From NCBI GenBank assembly GCA_020137815.1, contig CM035351.1:7891743-7955742 (forward strand): a DNA stretch of 64,000 nucleotides. The letters run 5' to 3'. The first letter of the stretch is position 1. Each line of letters opens with the position of its first letter. The translations under genes and the position numbers were made by a program. Source of the DNA: Hormiphora californensis. Its lineage: Eukaryota > Ctenophora > Tentaculata > Cydippida > Pleurobrachiidae. The notes beneath the pieces are model-generated. The model was not told the DNA's origin. It made no database searches and saw only the letters and a program-made list of their open reading frames with translations. Positions 11,732 to 24,713 of this stretch are shown here, piece by piece.

Positions 11732-13629
11732 AGAGATAGAGAGAAAGATAGAGAGAGGAAGATAATAATTTAAAGAAGACCGAGAGCAGTTCTATGCTCA
11801 ACAAAACAGTAACAAGGACTGGGAAGCGTTGTTTTTACTCAACAAGGGAAGCGAGGAACCAGCTGTACTCTGATCTGCTAAATCGAACACTATCCAACCA
11901 ACACGTGTACACACAAATATCGGGAAATCTGGACGTGTTTGTGCAATGTGTAAACGTAGTGAAAGAACGAAGAAAAAACTGCGATAAAATAATGCAGGGA
12001 TATATGCGTATAAGCAGTGAGCCGCAACTGTTTGATTGTATATGTACAAGATAAGACAATCAGATATCTGGTAAATGTGAGACTGATCAATAGAGATCAT
12101 TGGTACACAAAACAAGAGAGCGCTATTGTTATTTGAATATAATATCTCATGTAGTATAACATGCTGTGTATAGTGAGGTAAGATGAGGAACACTGTATTT
12201 GAAACGCCCCATGTGGACCTTGTGTGTAACACAGCAGATCACCATCTGCCAAAAGTAAAGTACAGATCACGCACTATACCATGGTAGACTTGGAGCCATG
12301 TGAATATAGTGAATGTAGACCTATAACAAAGTGTACTACTACTCGCCCACAGAATGTGTGTGTGTGACATATAATAATGTTGACAATTTTGAGAGTCGAG
12401 ATTACACACAATACAAATGTGGTGTATCGAATATCACGCATCTGTTGAGCATACAAATCTAGCACATATTATTATTACTGCATGATAAAAGTCGCAATCT
12501 CAAATTATCTTTCAAAGTATCCTCATATCAATATATATATCGCTCTCATTATTGTTATATCGATACACACCTATTGCCACTTCTTGACGTACGCTCATTG
12601 CGTCACTAGCTCATTCAAAATTTGTCAAAGATTTCCTGATGGGAGAGACATCGCCCAACAATTCTATCACTTGACAAGAAAAGGTAGTGTTGGAAATATG
12701 TTCATATGTTGTCCTGAGGTATTATGCGTCGATAAGATCCGTACTCCCCGAATCCTGTAGTTTCCAAAACATCGTGGGAAATGGCCTTCCCCCGGTCCGT
12801 TGGACTTGAATCCACGCAGAACAGTAATCTGAACAAGTGAACAATTATTGGTTTGGGTATAAACTATGAACTCTATCTTAGTAAGTCCTACTGTTAGTCA
12901 AGTTATTGAGGGGGTTGTATTGAGAGGGGTGATATCGTGCTGTATCTGCATTATACAGGAACAACGAGGAACCATTAATATTCAACATATTGCGTGGGAT
13001 AGTTGCATAAATTATATTGCTTTATAATGTGTTGGATAATGGGGCTGCGTGGGCGGCTACATTGTAAATCACGGTTTGTGTTTTGCTACTTATACTGATA
13101 GAAGGTATTGTAGTCGCCTCAATTGTTAAATTCAAGGTAACTTTACTAACATAAAGATGATGATGGCAACAGCACAGAGAGTCCGATAGCAGATATCCAT
13201 CTTGAAACACAATGAAACAAAATACGAACTCTGGGTGATCTCGGAAGAAACAGAAGTGATCTGATACTTTTTGAAATATAGACAGCAGATCTCTATTATA
13301 GATGCGTGTGTCTTTTAATAGTTTTACCAAATCGCCTCCGTTATCCACTTTAGTCTTACAGATCGATGAGAGAAAGAAAGAGGGAGATAAAGAGAAAGCA
13401 AGGGAGAGATCAGATAGAGAGAAGAGATTTAAGTTTTCGCTAATGTGAGTGATGTCCGATAAATGTATCCCACCACCACAGCCGCAGTCTGTAAATGATC
13501 ATCTCTTCTTCTTCTTCTTCTAATAAAACAATCGATTTTATAAAATTCAAAAGGTCATAAGAAGTCATCACGCACATAAAAGTTAAAAGAAAGCAAATAC
13601 ACAGCTAAAACAAGTTATAACTAGGTTTC
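11041..13629. other. Intergenic region with (GA)n microsatellite, no gene supported
   Basis: This gap holds the upstream region of the transporter and the downstream region of the receptor. It contains a pure (GA)n tract near 11666-11728. Several short open frames (11794-12232, 13022-13348) lack splice context or recognisable motifs and are treated as chance. No RNA gene or mobile element end was recognised. Confidence 0.5.
11666..11760. repeat. (GA)n microsatellite
   Basis: A run of GA dinucleotides with few interruptions, fading into GATA/GAAA variants. Confidence 0.9.
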
Positions 13630-16600
13630 CTATACGTCTAAAAGATTTTGATTTTCGGCCTGACTTCCCTCTGCAGGCACCATAGGAACTGCGCTAGGGT
13701 CTGTTGGTGTTGTGGCATTGTTCCTTCCCTTCACCCTCCGGTTTGCCCTGTTTCCCCTACCAGCTGGGTTCGGTGAAACTTGGGGGGAGGTCCCAACGGC
13801 AGGCGACTTCGGCCGTGGAGCCAGCGTCATCGCGGGCCGAGCCTGGATATTTGGTGATCGGGGTGCCATATTTGGTGATCGGGCCTGCATATTTGGCGAT
13901 CGTGCTTGCATGTTTGGTGATCGGGCTTGCATGTTTGGCGATCGAGGTGCTATGTTTGGAGTATGGGGTATTGTACCCATGTTAGGCGGTCGAGCAACGG
14001 AGCTTCTTTGTTCCACACCCCCAGGTTGAGAGGTGTTGGAGGTCCGGGGGTACCCTGGATTACTCGCACCACTATATCTGGGCCCTGCTGGGTTACTGGC
14101 AGCACTAGATCGCGGCGTTGGTCGACCTCCAGCACTATTAACCACCCCCGTTCGTGCCCCGGAGGAGTAGCCGGAGCTGGTGCAGCCTGCCTGGTTCACC
14201 ACCTGCTTCTTCTTGATTGACTTCCTTATCTCCAGACCTACGTAGGATGAGAACTTGGAGAGGGGCCTCTTCCAGAGGTTTTCCTCGAATGATTTCGTGA
14301 ACTTGATGTATGCCCAAGGGGACAATGCCAGCGCTAAGAGTCCCAGCGAGTAGACGGTGTCAAGCACAATTGCATCGAGATCGTATATCGTCCCAACTTG
14401 AATTTTATCGCATGACTTCCTTTTTTCCTCCTCGGCCTCTTTCAGCTGGGCAAGTTTTTCTTTGGATAAGTTAATCCATGCCAGGTTCGAAGAGCCTGAA
14501 ATAAAGGATATCAAATTATTGGAATTTAGAAGCGTAAATATAGGAATATAACTAAAAATTCATGCACTCATTTGAAACTCCTCATAAATCATCCCAACTT
14601 ACTGAGTGTCATGTCTGTGTTGAAGATCTCGACCATGGTTAGAGGTATGGCAACGAATATGTAGAGGGTGAGGATGAGTATCACTGAAACTGGCACCTTC
14701 CCCCGGGCCTTCTCCATGATGGTAGCTGAGAGAGTGTTAGTTACCATAGTTACACGTGTTAGTTACCATGGCAACGGACTAGACCACAATGACCAGCTCA
14801 TTATGCGGCTCATCAAGTATGTACATAAATTAATCTTTACTCACTTGTTTGTCTCTTCAGATGTCTCCTAATGCTCTTGATACTGAGACTCTGGTTGAGG
14901 GGAGGTTGTTCTACAGTTGATGGTCGATCGATCGTTACCAACTGGTCAGTGGCCACACTACTCGAGGCAGTTATTTTCTGAGAATATATTATATACATTT
15001 ATATACCACACTATGAACAGTAATTTGATAAGTGGTCTGCAGATGTCCCAAGGACTATATATTGTAATATATGTACAAATCTATCAGCTATTCTACAGAT
15101 CTTAGTGTTGCTTGTTGTTTGTACCTCTCTGTTCTTCTTGATGACCGTGAGTTCGTACACGATGCCCGCATAGCAGACGATGCACCCAAGTAGGGGGAGA
15201 ATTAGACAGGAGATAACGTAGATATACATGTACACCTGACATTGTGTTGTCGCTGGGTAGTCCGCTGCAACATTCCCTGCACAATTTTGTAGTCCTGTAC
15301 TGTTGCTCTAAAGGAGGAGGAGGACAATGAGATAAGAAATAGACATGTGTTGAACTGCACGTGAGGTACTTAAATCACAGCACGTGTGATGACCTTTGTA
15401 TTGTGGTAAACAATGAACTTACACAGTCATTGTAGGAGAAGGCAGTGAGGTTTTTTGAGGGGTAGAAACAGGCCGGAGCGAGAACTGTCTCCGTATGAAG
15501 GGCCTGGGCGGTACACAGAGTGGCTGACCCGATAGAAACCACGAAAATTGGAATTAGCCAGGATAGCGAACACAGGATCATCTAGATATTGAGAAGGTTT
15601 AGATTTCATAAGTTAGTTCATATTGTTTTATATAATACTCGTAATGTTATGTGGTTTAAGAAATATATTGCGAGTTCTTCTTCACCTGGTTGAGGAAGTT
15701 GAAGTGGTCGATGTAGCTGAAGGGATAGGAGATGGCGTAGAACCTGCTGTAACTGAGCAGTAAAAGTGTATACATGGGGACACTAATCGCTATTGCCGTA
15801 AACGCAGACAAGTACTTACAGCTTCCCTGTAAAATATTCCGGATAGCTAATAACAAGAATAAACCTAGTTACCATGGAGACATGAATTCAATTAGGAACA
15901 ATGCTCATCACGTGTCTCGTGTAAACTAAATTATAATATAGTGTCTCCACAGTCCACATATACATACCCGATCAAGTGGAAATAATCCAGTTCCAGTTAT
16001 CAGGATCACTGTTATACAGAACAGAGTAGCAATGCAATAGTTAATCAACTGAAAGAGATGGACGGATGTTAATTGGGCCAATGTAAATCCAATCTCCCCA
16101 ACACGTTGGAATTACTCCTTCATAAAAACAAGTGCTCCTTCATAAAGTTACTCACTAGCATGTAGATGTCAAGGGCGTCAGATAAGAACACAAAGATGCC
16201 CAGGAGAATTTGAACAACACCGACTATCAGAATAACAGCCACCACGTATATCATGTACTTTGATACTATCATGTCTTTGAAATTAACAGCCATACTGGTG
16301 TAGGCAGCACCTGCAAAATAGTGAGGTGTTATGTCATATAGCAATATAATAATCTTGTACATTAGTGACTTCACTGTTGACTTATTAAAACTAAATAAAA
16401 ACTAAATTAAGTTGCCAACTTACACGGCTCTTCCGTTGTCTGGTCTGGTGGGTTAGTTACCACCTCCGGTTTAGAACCTACATTCCACATACTGGTCGTA
16501 GGATCCACGCCACTATCACCGACTATCGGGTCATCACTCAATACAATACCGTCAGTCACAAAACAACTCACTGAACAGGAGTATAATACCTTTTGATTGT

Positions 16601-16781
16601 TTTGTCACCATCTTGTACACTATCTTATAAGAATTTCTATAAGCAATGCAGTCTTCATTCTTCTCTACAGATCAGATAAAATATTATGTATGTTGACATG
16701 TATCTGCATTCTGCATGCTTGACACGTACCTGATTGAGCCAAGATGAGAATAGTGGCAACAACAAGCAGTAGGGATTTCAT
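13630..16781 (-). CDS. Seven-transmembrane receptor, divergent rhodopsin class
   Basis: Ten exons on the minus strand: 16730-16781, 16424-16570, 16156-16310, 15968-16048, 15686-15826, 15423-15581, 15125-15307, 14845-14941, 14603-14725, 13630-14495; 2004 nt, 667 residues. A signal peptide (MKSLLLVVATILILAQS) and a short Thr/Pro-rich ectodomain precede seven hydrophobic helices, about one per exon. Class A hallmarks: a cysteine at the start of TM3 (GSCKYLSAF), YSRFYAISYPF in place of DRYxAIxxPL, W in TM4 (CSLSWLIP), loop-2 cysteines, and SPWAY in TM7 in place of NPxxY. The third cytoplasmic loop is basic (exons 7-9). The 220-residue tail is Pro/Ser/Asn rich with seven-residue repeats of the type RSPNMQA. 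The acidic D of DRY and N of NPxxY are replaced, so ligand and coupling cannot be predicted. Confidence 0.85.
13848..13990 (-). repeat. 21-bp coding tandem repeat in receptor tail
   Basis: About six copies of a 21-base unit encode seven-residue repeats (SPNMQAR and variants SPNMAPR, SPNIQAR) in the cytoplasmic tail of the receptor. Near-identity at the DNA level indicates recent copy-number change. Confidence 0.85.
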
Positions 16782-17568
16782 TTTCCATCCAATTTATCTG
16801 TGCATCAGATCTATCTATATGAGATGGGTAGAAGGTGTGACATGTCTGCTGCAGCAGGCATAATGTGTGCAGCATGTGTCTCTATTGGAGATGAGAGAAC
16901 ACAACTCTCCCTCAGGAGAGAGAGAGAGAGGCCCCCTGCAGGGAGAGTGTGTGTGTAGGAGAGAAAGATATATCTAGAGTATTGTTCACGTTGGGAAGCA
17001 GATGCTGACGTATAGATTGCATTTGCTGCTTCACCTGCTACTATATAATACAGGTGTGTGATGTAGGTGTGTGTAAAGCTTGTCAAAGACTTATTAGGCT
17101 ACTACAAACTAGTCTTCATTTGACATGCTTGAGAAGAGGAGAAGAAAGATCGAGCTCACAAAGAGACTAGTAGTAGCTGCAGTGTGTGTGCGTGTGTTCA
17201 AGCGTGGGAGCAGGAGGACTCTTTTCAGCCATAATTAGTTTAGCATTGTTTTCAAGCTTTGGCACAATAGAACGCAATTTCTAGTCGCCGGTCAACAAAA
17301 TAATCCAGGCTCCCTCGTACAATGAGATCACTAATACACAAACCCCGCCAAGTATTGTCTACTAATTTTTGTTCTATTGATCTTTTATTTAAAAAGTCAT
17401 CTGACACAGATCCCCTTGGCACTATATCGTATCTCTATTATAATTTGGAGATGAACGACGTCGAAGTGGTCGTTCGTTCAGTGCGTTTCTACGCGACAGT
17501 GCTCCTTCATAAAACACTTTATATGCCATGGCAACCGTTTTATTGACGTTGAAAGGGGCAAAAAGAAC

Positions 17569-17632
17569 AACCCGGCGAAGCCGGGTGGGTTATCAAAAAG
17601 CCCTTACTTGAGGCGCACCCAATGGGTGCGCT
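17569..17632. repeat. Pair of GC-rich stem-loops
   Basis: Two adjacent short hairpins: ACCCGGC-GAA-GCCGGGT and GCGCACCC-AAT-GGGTGCGC, separated by about 25 bases, in otherwise AT-rich DNA. Similar paired hairpins occur at 18324-18373 and 62480-62540. They resemble parts of hairpin-rich miniature elements. Confidence 0.5.
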
Positions 17633-18323
17633 AGTTTAATATATCAAGGACAGTACAGCTCCTAATCCTATTGGTCTATTTTTAACCGCCATGCGAAGAT
17701 TGGTATTTCCGTATAGAATGCGTTTTAATTGAACAACTGGGATTGTATGATTCAGAAGGAAAAGCCAAAGTTAGAATGAATTACCTTGTGACTGGGAATT
17801 GCGGTTTATAACAGTAGCTCACTAACATTATCTGCTGATCTTTAATTTTGAAGTAATCTCACTGAGCGTGTAATTAACCTGATCAGATCTTGTGAAGGTC
17901 GACACGTAGAGCACACGCCCAGACAAATCATGATTAGCAGAATGTACTCATACATAATCATACATTATAATTTCGACTACAAAGACAGTTTTATGCTAAA
18001 CAAGAATAACTGCATTATGTTTCATAATGCTATGTTTCCCCGCCAACCTCTATTTTCATAACTATTTAAATCTATCGTGAAGGCGGTCCAGTCCAGACAT
18101 TTCTCATCATTTATCAATCACTCAAACCGTTTGGAACTTGGTCTTGTGTTTTAGTAGCACTAAATTGTGTGCCACAATGCGCGGCTCACATTTCCTGAAA
18201 ACGTGCCATTGAAGTATTTGATGAAGGAGCAACACCGTTGTCCCTCGCAACTGAGCGTGTTACAGCCAGTTTTGTGACCGTGACACCTCACTAGTATGTA
18301 AACTTGTCGAATTCTAAACCCCT

Positions 18324-18373
18324 ATGCCTTTTTACAAAAGGCATCCGGGTGAATGCCTTCGGCATTCAACCGG
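18324..18373. repeat. Pair of adjacent hairpins
   Basis: ATGCCTTTTTACAAAAGGCAT is followed at once by CCGGGTGAATGCC-TTC-GGCATTCAACCGG, a near-perfect 13-base stem with a three-base loop. Confidence 0.55.
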
Positions 18374-18828
18374 GCGGGGAAAAAATATGCAAAAGTTACG
18401 AAAGCACTTGCTGAGTTAGTCAAAGCACTACAAAAATGCGACAAAACTACATAGCAAGTTGGTATTGTATCTAGACAACAAGTGGCAACACGTTCAAGTG
18501 TGATAAGCTCATATTTGATCATGCTACTACTAGGGTGTGAAGACAGTACTCTTTAGTGAGCTTCACACAGCTGGAATGTGATGACAGAGTTGATGACTCA
18601 GACTCTGATGACGCGAGAACAACCCCATTGTTGTCGCTCTTTACAGAGCAACAATGTACTACAAACAATGAAGCCTCCTCCTTTTCATTCTTGACAATAG
18701 GAAATGATACTGTGCAGTATCATGGTAGAGTAGGAGAGTGTTTAAAGCACTCTTAACACCATAAGACCCTAAAAAACACCAAAATGCGGTACAGACAATC
18801 CACAAACTCTCTCCCTCCCCCATAGATT

Positions 18829-21800
18829 ATGATATTAGATCTGCACACGGCGCTAAGTAATCTTCCAACGCAACAGATCAGACAAGTATGGAACGAGGGC
18901 TCTCTCTTCTCTCCAATCAGCACCGGAACCTGCTCCAGTGCCGTAGGAAAGGTAGTATATGTACTTGTAAGATTGAAAATATATTGTTGACTTGTTGGCT
19001 AGCTAATAAGAGAATTGAAGCATAGTAATAGTAGTAGTCTGATGGCTGCTCTCATGTACACCAATTACATAAACCACCATTGAGGCTCGGAGCGCCCACA
19101 AAAACATTCGATAAATCTGGTCTCTCCTTTTCTAGCCAATTCGATACAACAGAGAGGGTACTTGTGTTACAAGTACATTGCTACCAGTACCCTCTCTCTC
19201 CTTTGAACCAATATACGTCACTTACCATGAAACAAGGCTAGCTTCACCACCGACCACAATAATCTCACCATTCAATTCATACACTTAACACTCCTGGCTA
19301 CAATTTGTAGTACAAAATACCCACAATTCACTTTGATTTGGAAGGGATTCCTGGTAAAGTGCTCGACAGGATCAAGATTCTGAAGCTGATTACAAAAGCT
19401 TGTTCACAATTCATTCACTATTAAATATTTGAGACTGAGAGGTGGGAGATAGGTTGGTTGGAAACTGGAGAGGTCATTGACAAAAAGAGCTCATAAATTA
19501 GTCATGTACATGTACATGTGTGTACTGTGTATGCGGGGGAACAAACCAGGTGATTGGATAAACGTTTACACATCAAATACACACAGTTTCAATGCACATA
19601 ATATATTTGACAAAGGATGGATATTCCAGGCAACTTGGAATATATGGATACAGTCAGAGTGGAATCAGCAAATGTTACACAACTGTTACAACTGTTGTCT
19701 GTGTAGCAACTCTGCCGATCACAAATTAACACAAGTTATCAATCAGGTCAGTCAGCTACTACCGGTGAAGCGTTACAAGATCAGGTCTCACTACGAGGGG
19801 GTATTCGCCCTCCAATTCACCCGTGACATGACCTGTCTGGCAGTGGGCTACGGGTCAGGTGACGTGACGCTACATGATCCCTGTACAGCTAAGAAGCTCT
19901 ACAGTCCCAGTAGGAAAGCAGAACAGCTTCCGGTTACTGGACTGCAGTTCCGGTCCGATGACCACGCCCAATTGGTGTATTGTTTGGCACACGGCCATAT
20001 CTTCCTGCAACAGGTATTATACACAGGCTAGACTGCCTTTCACATACCCTTTACATTTGTAAAGGGAGGGTTAGAACATAACAATAATACACAAGCACTC
20101 GGAGGAAAATGGGAAAAATATATATGCGTGTAAAATGAACTTAAAAATATATATATACGCGTGTGTGGTGTTGTGGGCGTGAGCTGTGACAATTTGTCTA
20201 TATATGTGTTACAGGAGGCTGATGTTTACTAATATGGTTTCCATATTGACATATGAAGTGTCATGTGTACCACGTGCATACTCTAAACACACTGCCACTA
20301 TTCTCCATGTCTTTGAGACATAAACTACATGCAGTCCATGTCTTTTAGACCATCCGTAACACCAGACATTGTCTACCACTGTCCACTAAATAAAATTCCA
20401 CAAGGCACCTCTCTAAACTTTAAAAACTTAAGACGCTGTTAGACTCTATTATTTTCAAGGAAATTATTGTCCGCATACGAATCAGTTTATCAGAGTTGTC
20501 GGCCGCGTCAATTCAAGAGACCAATTTTAAAAGAGATATTATAACAAGCTGTTATAGACCGTTATGTTGAGCAAGCAATTGTTTACAATGCGTTTAAACA
20601 GCTCCTATTATATATCTGTAATTACTGGTCTGTAACAGCTTCTGAAAGTCATCCAATGCCAGTCCTTCCATACCCATTAACAATATATAATAGGACAGTA
20701 ATTAAACTTCTATAAATGGGGTTCTTCTTCTACTTGAGTCTAAAAACTACTATAGTAACGAAGTATATAAAGGAAGAGATAGACTTCTATTCATCTCAGC
20801 ACCCGGCTATGTGTGTAAAGCTTCAAAGCCTTACTGATACTAATCAGTATCGCTATACCAGACATGTGTTAAAAGTCTATTCTTAAGATATGACACATAT
20901 ATATCGAACTTTGATACAATACCGCCCTGGCCAAAAGTAACAAAAGTAAAATATAACTGGTGTAAACTGTTGTTGCATCCTTTGTGAAAGATGTGACAAC
21001 TAAAGGGGATGCAGTGCATCCGATACACCAACACTTCTGTTACACTTTACTTGATCCAGCCGTCAGAGTATTGGCCTGGTACAGCGATCCAGGCCACAAT
21101 GTGATATTATTATTAGCTTAATATACTTAAATATACTTTGAGTAGGCAGTGCCTACTAGGCCTACTAGGCACTATACGTGTTGTGACAAACAAATCCAAA
21201 TAACACAACGTGCCAGACTAATTAACCGGAGAGGTGGTCTACAAATATCATAGAGTCATCATAGTATCATACACCATAATATGACACTACTAAACACTGC
21301 ACACTACAGAGACACTACTATGTGGTGCACTTATTCATGATTCACTTTGAATATTAATTTCCTTACTCATCACTCATATTAGTAATGGGCAAATTGGGCA
21401 TGCATCCTACACATTCATTATGTCATGTCCAAATGTAACATGATCCAAGTTATACGTCACATAATCCACAGGATCAGGACTAGGAACCCTCTGCCATTTG
21501 TGCCGTCTTGGGGTGAGAGGGTCTAGGGAGTAAGGCCAGGGAAATTAATAATATATCTGCATTCTTTTCAGATTGATGAAGATGGGACAGTAATTGATGC
21601 AGCAACAGTTATTGAAGGTAATTTTAATTAATAAACCAACCGGGAACCAACCTTGGTGACATAGACACCTGGCGCGACCGAGATTGAGCGGGGGTCGCGC
21701 CAGGTGTCTATATCACCATGCCAAGAACCAACCCAGGTATTACAAGATCTGTCTCTCAAGCAGCAACAATTAAGTTCTCAATTAACAATTTGACGAACAT

Positions 21801-24377
21801 CGGATGATGACAAGAAATACAAAACAAATTACCGAAGAAAAACAAACAATTAAAACAACTGAACAATGATATTTCTCATACCAATTACATGATCACCACG
21901 CACTCGTGTTTTTAACATGTCATTGCAATCAATCATATGATTCGAGTCTTTACAGTAATTATCCGATAACGATCACTGGTCGACAATATTCTAAGAATAT
22001 ATATGTCAACCTGAGCTATCGGAGGTAATTAAAGTGACTACCGCGGTATATTTTTTGCAAAGACAAGTTATAAACACGAGATAAGCATGGGATCTTATAG
22101 TAATTGTAAAATTTAGAATTAGTTTAAAAAATTACCGGAAGTCTGGCCCATTTTTGACCGAATTTCCCACGGGGTATCGCACGTAGCAGCACACAGCACG
22201 CGATCAAAACATAGTTTCAAGGCAATTTGATAATCCTGATACCAAAATTTGAGTAACATTACCTCAACCTGAAACACCTAGTTTCTCTAATTAATAAACT
22301 TAATTAGTTCCCCATTTCAAACTTACGTGTACAGCCGTATCTTGCAAACTCCATAATAAACTCCTGAAAAGGTTTGGAAGATTTAGGCAACTATTTAGCA
22401 GCGATTAGGGCTCTTGAAGTGTTTTAAATATGTCTCCCTCCCTTTGGCACTTTGGCACTTTCTGTTCAAAAGGTCATTTGATATTGAAGCACTAAACTGA
22501 CATCCAATATTTACTAACGATACTATACGACAATTAACCAATCTTGTCAGGTCGATCCCAGATTCCCAGACATAGCGTAATAGATCACCACCCTCGTTTC
22601 AGATAATGAAATTAATACACTAGATGTCAGTCGGTTTGGGTATTACTTTGTAACTGCCGGGAAAGATAAAAACATCAGGGTTTATGACTGGGAGAAGTTC
22701 AAGGTACATATGTCACATGACCTACTAATTATTGCTTACTGCTAAACAAATGTGATTGTGGAGAGATAATTTATGTTATCTGAACCCAATGTAATTAAAC
22801 CCAATTATTGTTACAGCCGTTTTCGATTCTCGGTCCGATGACACAGGGTGATTACATAGGACCCCCTGAAGATACACTAACCCAGCATGGAAAGAGGATA
22901 TTCTCGTGTAAATTCTCTGATACCAGCCCCTATCATCTCGTGTCAGGTGGATGGGACAAGTAAGAAGATAAACAAAATATAGCTCTCGAAATTATACCTG
23001 TTTCTCATTTCCTCCCCCTAGAACTACCCCCTACATGTTCCTTGACTCAACTCACGCCCAGCTCTTCAGTTCCTTGTGGGGACTCACATCACACACATCC
23101 TGTCAGGCCAATGCTCTGACAGCTCACCTCTCTTCAGTTCGGTTAAGTTGTGGGATCTAAGGACGGGGCACGTGGAGAGGAGCATGAGTAGTAGTGACCA
23201 TGGACCAAAGCTCTGTGGAGATGCCCTGGATATTAGGGGGGATCTCTGTGTTACTGGATCTCTCCTCCCCGACAATGCCATCGAGTTGTGGTGCCTCAAG
23301 GTATATTTGCAGGGTGTCACTCTGGATAACGGTATAGATTGAACCCATGTATAACAGTATAGTAGTACACGTATATTCCAATGGTTATCATCTGTCATTG
23401 TTCCAGTACCACACCTGACTAGTGACTCTTACCGGGCGTGGAACATTCCATCATTATCTTGAAATATTATACTCCGCTCCACAACAAACGAAACCTGATC
23501 AAGACACCCCCTCCCCGACACACGTCCTATTTCCAGACAGAACTATTATATGTAACCCTAGACAGAACCATGTGTAACCCTAGACAATAAGACAACACGA
23601 GTCATATCTATTTCAGGAGGGGAGGAGGGTGGCTGTTCTGCCATACGAGAGTCCCAGGTTACGGGGTCAGTATATACATGCAGTGAGGTTCTGTAATGGT
23701 ACTAAGAATGTAGTGGCTGGCAGCGCCGTCTGTCACGATGCCCAGGTAACTATGCAGTGAGGTTACCATGGTAACAAAACTTGACAACGAGCCAGTGAGT
23801 AGGTTGCATGAGTGAAATTCAATGACGAAACCCTTTTTCTAATTTCATGGAGTAGTAATGTTTTGAAATTTGTCATGCCAGCTGCTGCAAGCTTTGATAA
23901 TATAAGGCTATATAACAATACTCTTGTTGTTGAGCAACTGCTTATCTTCTCCGAGATACTTATATGGATCAACTCTTATCCGCGCCGGCTGATCATTTAT
24001 GCAGGTGTCACTGGGGGATTTAACAGTGCAGTCAGGTGATGGGCTCCTCAGTGTCTGAGAGGAGCGGAAGAAGAGAGCAGGATATAGATAGAAATAAGAG
24101 ACAGAATCGAGATATTATATATATGTTGGCGTTCTTAGAATTAATATACACCTGCATTTAATATAATATCATGACAGCTACCCCCCCCTCTCTCTTTCAG
24201 ATAATTTCAGTTGAGGACAGGAAGGTTGTGGCTCGTATTGATGGTTACAGGCGATCAGTATCATCCCTGGCAGTGTGTAACTCGGGGAAAATAGCCATCG
24301 GGGGGAGTGGCTCGTATATCTCTCTAGTGGAGACCATGGACTCCCCATTCTTTCTAGAGGACGAACCAGAACAATAG
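18829..24377 (+). CDS. WD40-repeat protein
   Basis: Eight exons: 18829-18951, 19747-20013, 21572-21617, 22603-22703, 22817-22959, 23138-23300, 23617-23745, 24201-24377; 1149 nt, 382 residues. After a short N-terminal segment, WD-type repeats begin near residue 55 (HYEGVFALQF, then GYGSGDVTLHD). Clear blades follow: GKDKNIRVYDWE, GGWDNSVKLWDLRTG, and later strands such as SLLPDNAIELWCLK and SVSSLAVCNSGKIAIGG. The length and repeat number fit a single seven-blade propeller with some degenerate blades. Such proteins are scaffolds; I do not recognise the orthologue. The ATG lies three bases after a strong pyrimidine-rich acceptor (ends 18825), so a 5' leader intron or a spliced leader is likely. 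AATAAA near 24582 could end the transcript. Intron 3 holds a long perfect hairpin (21655-21717). Confidence 0.82.
21655..21717. repeat. Long hairpin in WD40 gene intron
   Basis: Arms of 25 bases (21655-21679 and 21693-21717) are reverse complements except for one base; the left arm begins GGTGACATAGACACC. A 13-base loop separates them. The compact form suggests a miniature inverted-repeat element or solo hairpin. Confidence 0.75.
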
Positions 24378-24401
24378 TCAGAGATAGTGGAGAGAGAGGG
24401 G

Positions 24402-24402
24402 A

Positions 24403-24445
<43 letters not shown>
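24402..24445. repeat. (GA)n microsatellite
   Basis: GA dinucleotide tract in the 3' flank of the WD40 gene. Confidence 0.85.
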
Positions 24446-24446
<1 letters not shown>

Positions 24447-24713
24447 TGGAGAGAGAATGGAGAGAGGGATGTTAACATGATAATTGAGATTCCATTTTTT
24501 TAAATTGAAACAAAGCTGATATCGGTTTGATAAAAGAAATTCTAAGATTACAAACAGGTACCTTCCAAACAAAAGACTAAAATAAAATGTCCTCTGAGTC
24601 CTTGAATTTTAGCTTCAAATAGATCACCTCACTCTGGCTCACTAACACAATCTCTCCCCCATAACGGGGAGACCTAACGAAAAACAATTGTCCATTTTAC
24701 ATGACTGAGCCTC

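Larger units (their letters stand above)
16782..18825. other. Divergent intergenic region with hairpin clusters
   Basis: The gap between the receptor and the WD40 gene, transcribed away from each other, should contain both promoters. No convincing open frame is present. GC-rich stem-loops stand out at 17569-17630 and 18324-18373. GA tracts occur near 16916-16931. Confidence 0.5.

Noticed and set aside
13704-14220. Overlapping + strand frames of about 100 codons with repeats
   Set aside because: They are the reverse reading of the receptor's 21-bp repeat tail.
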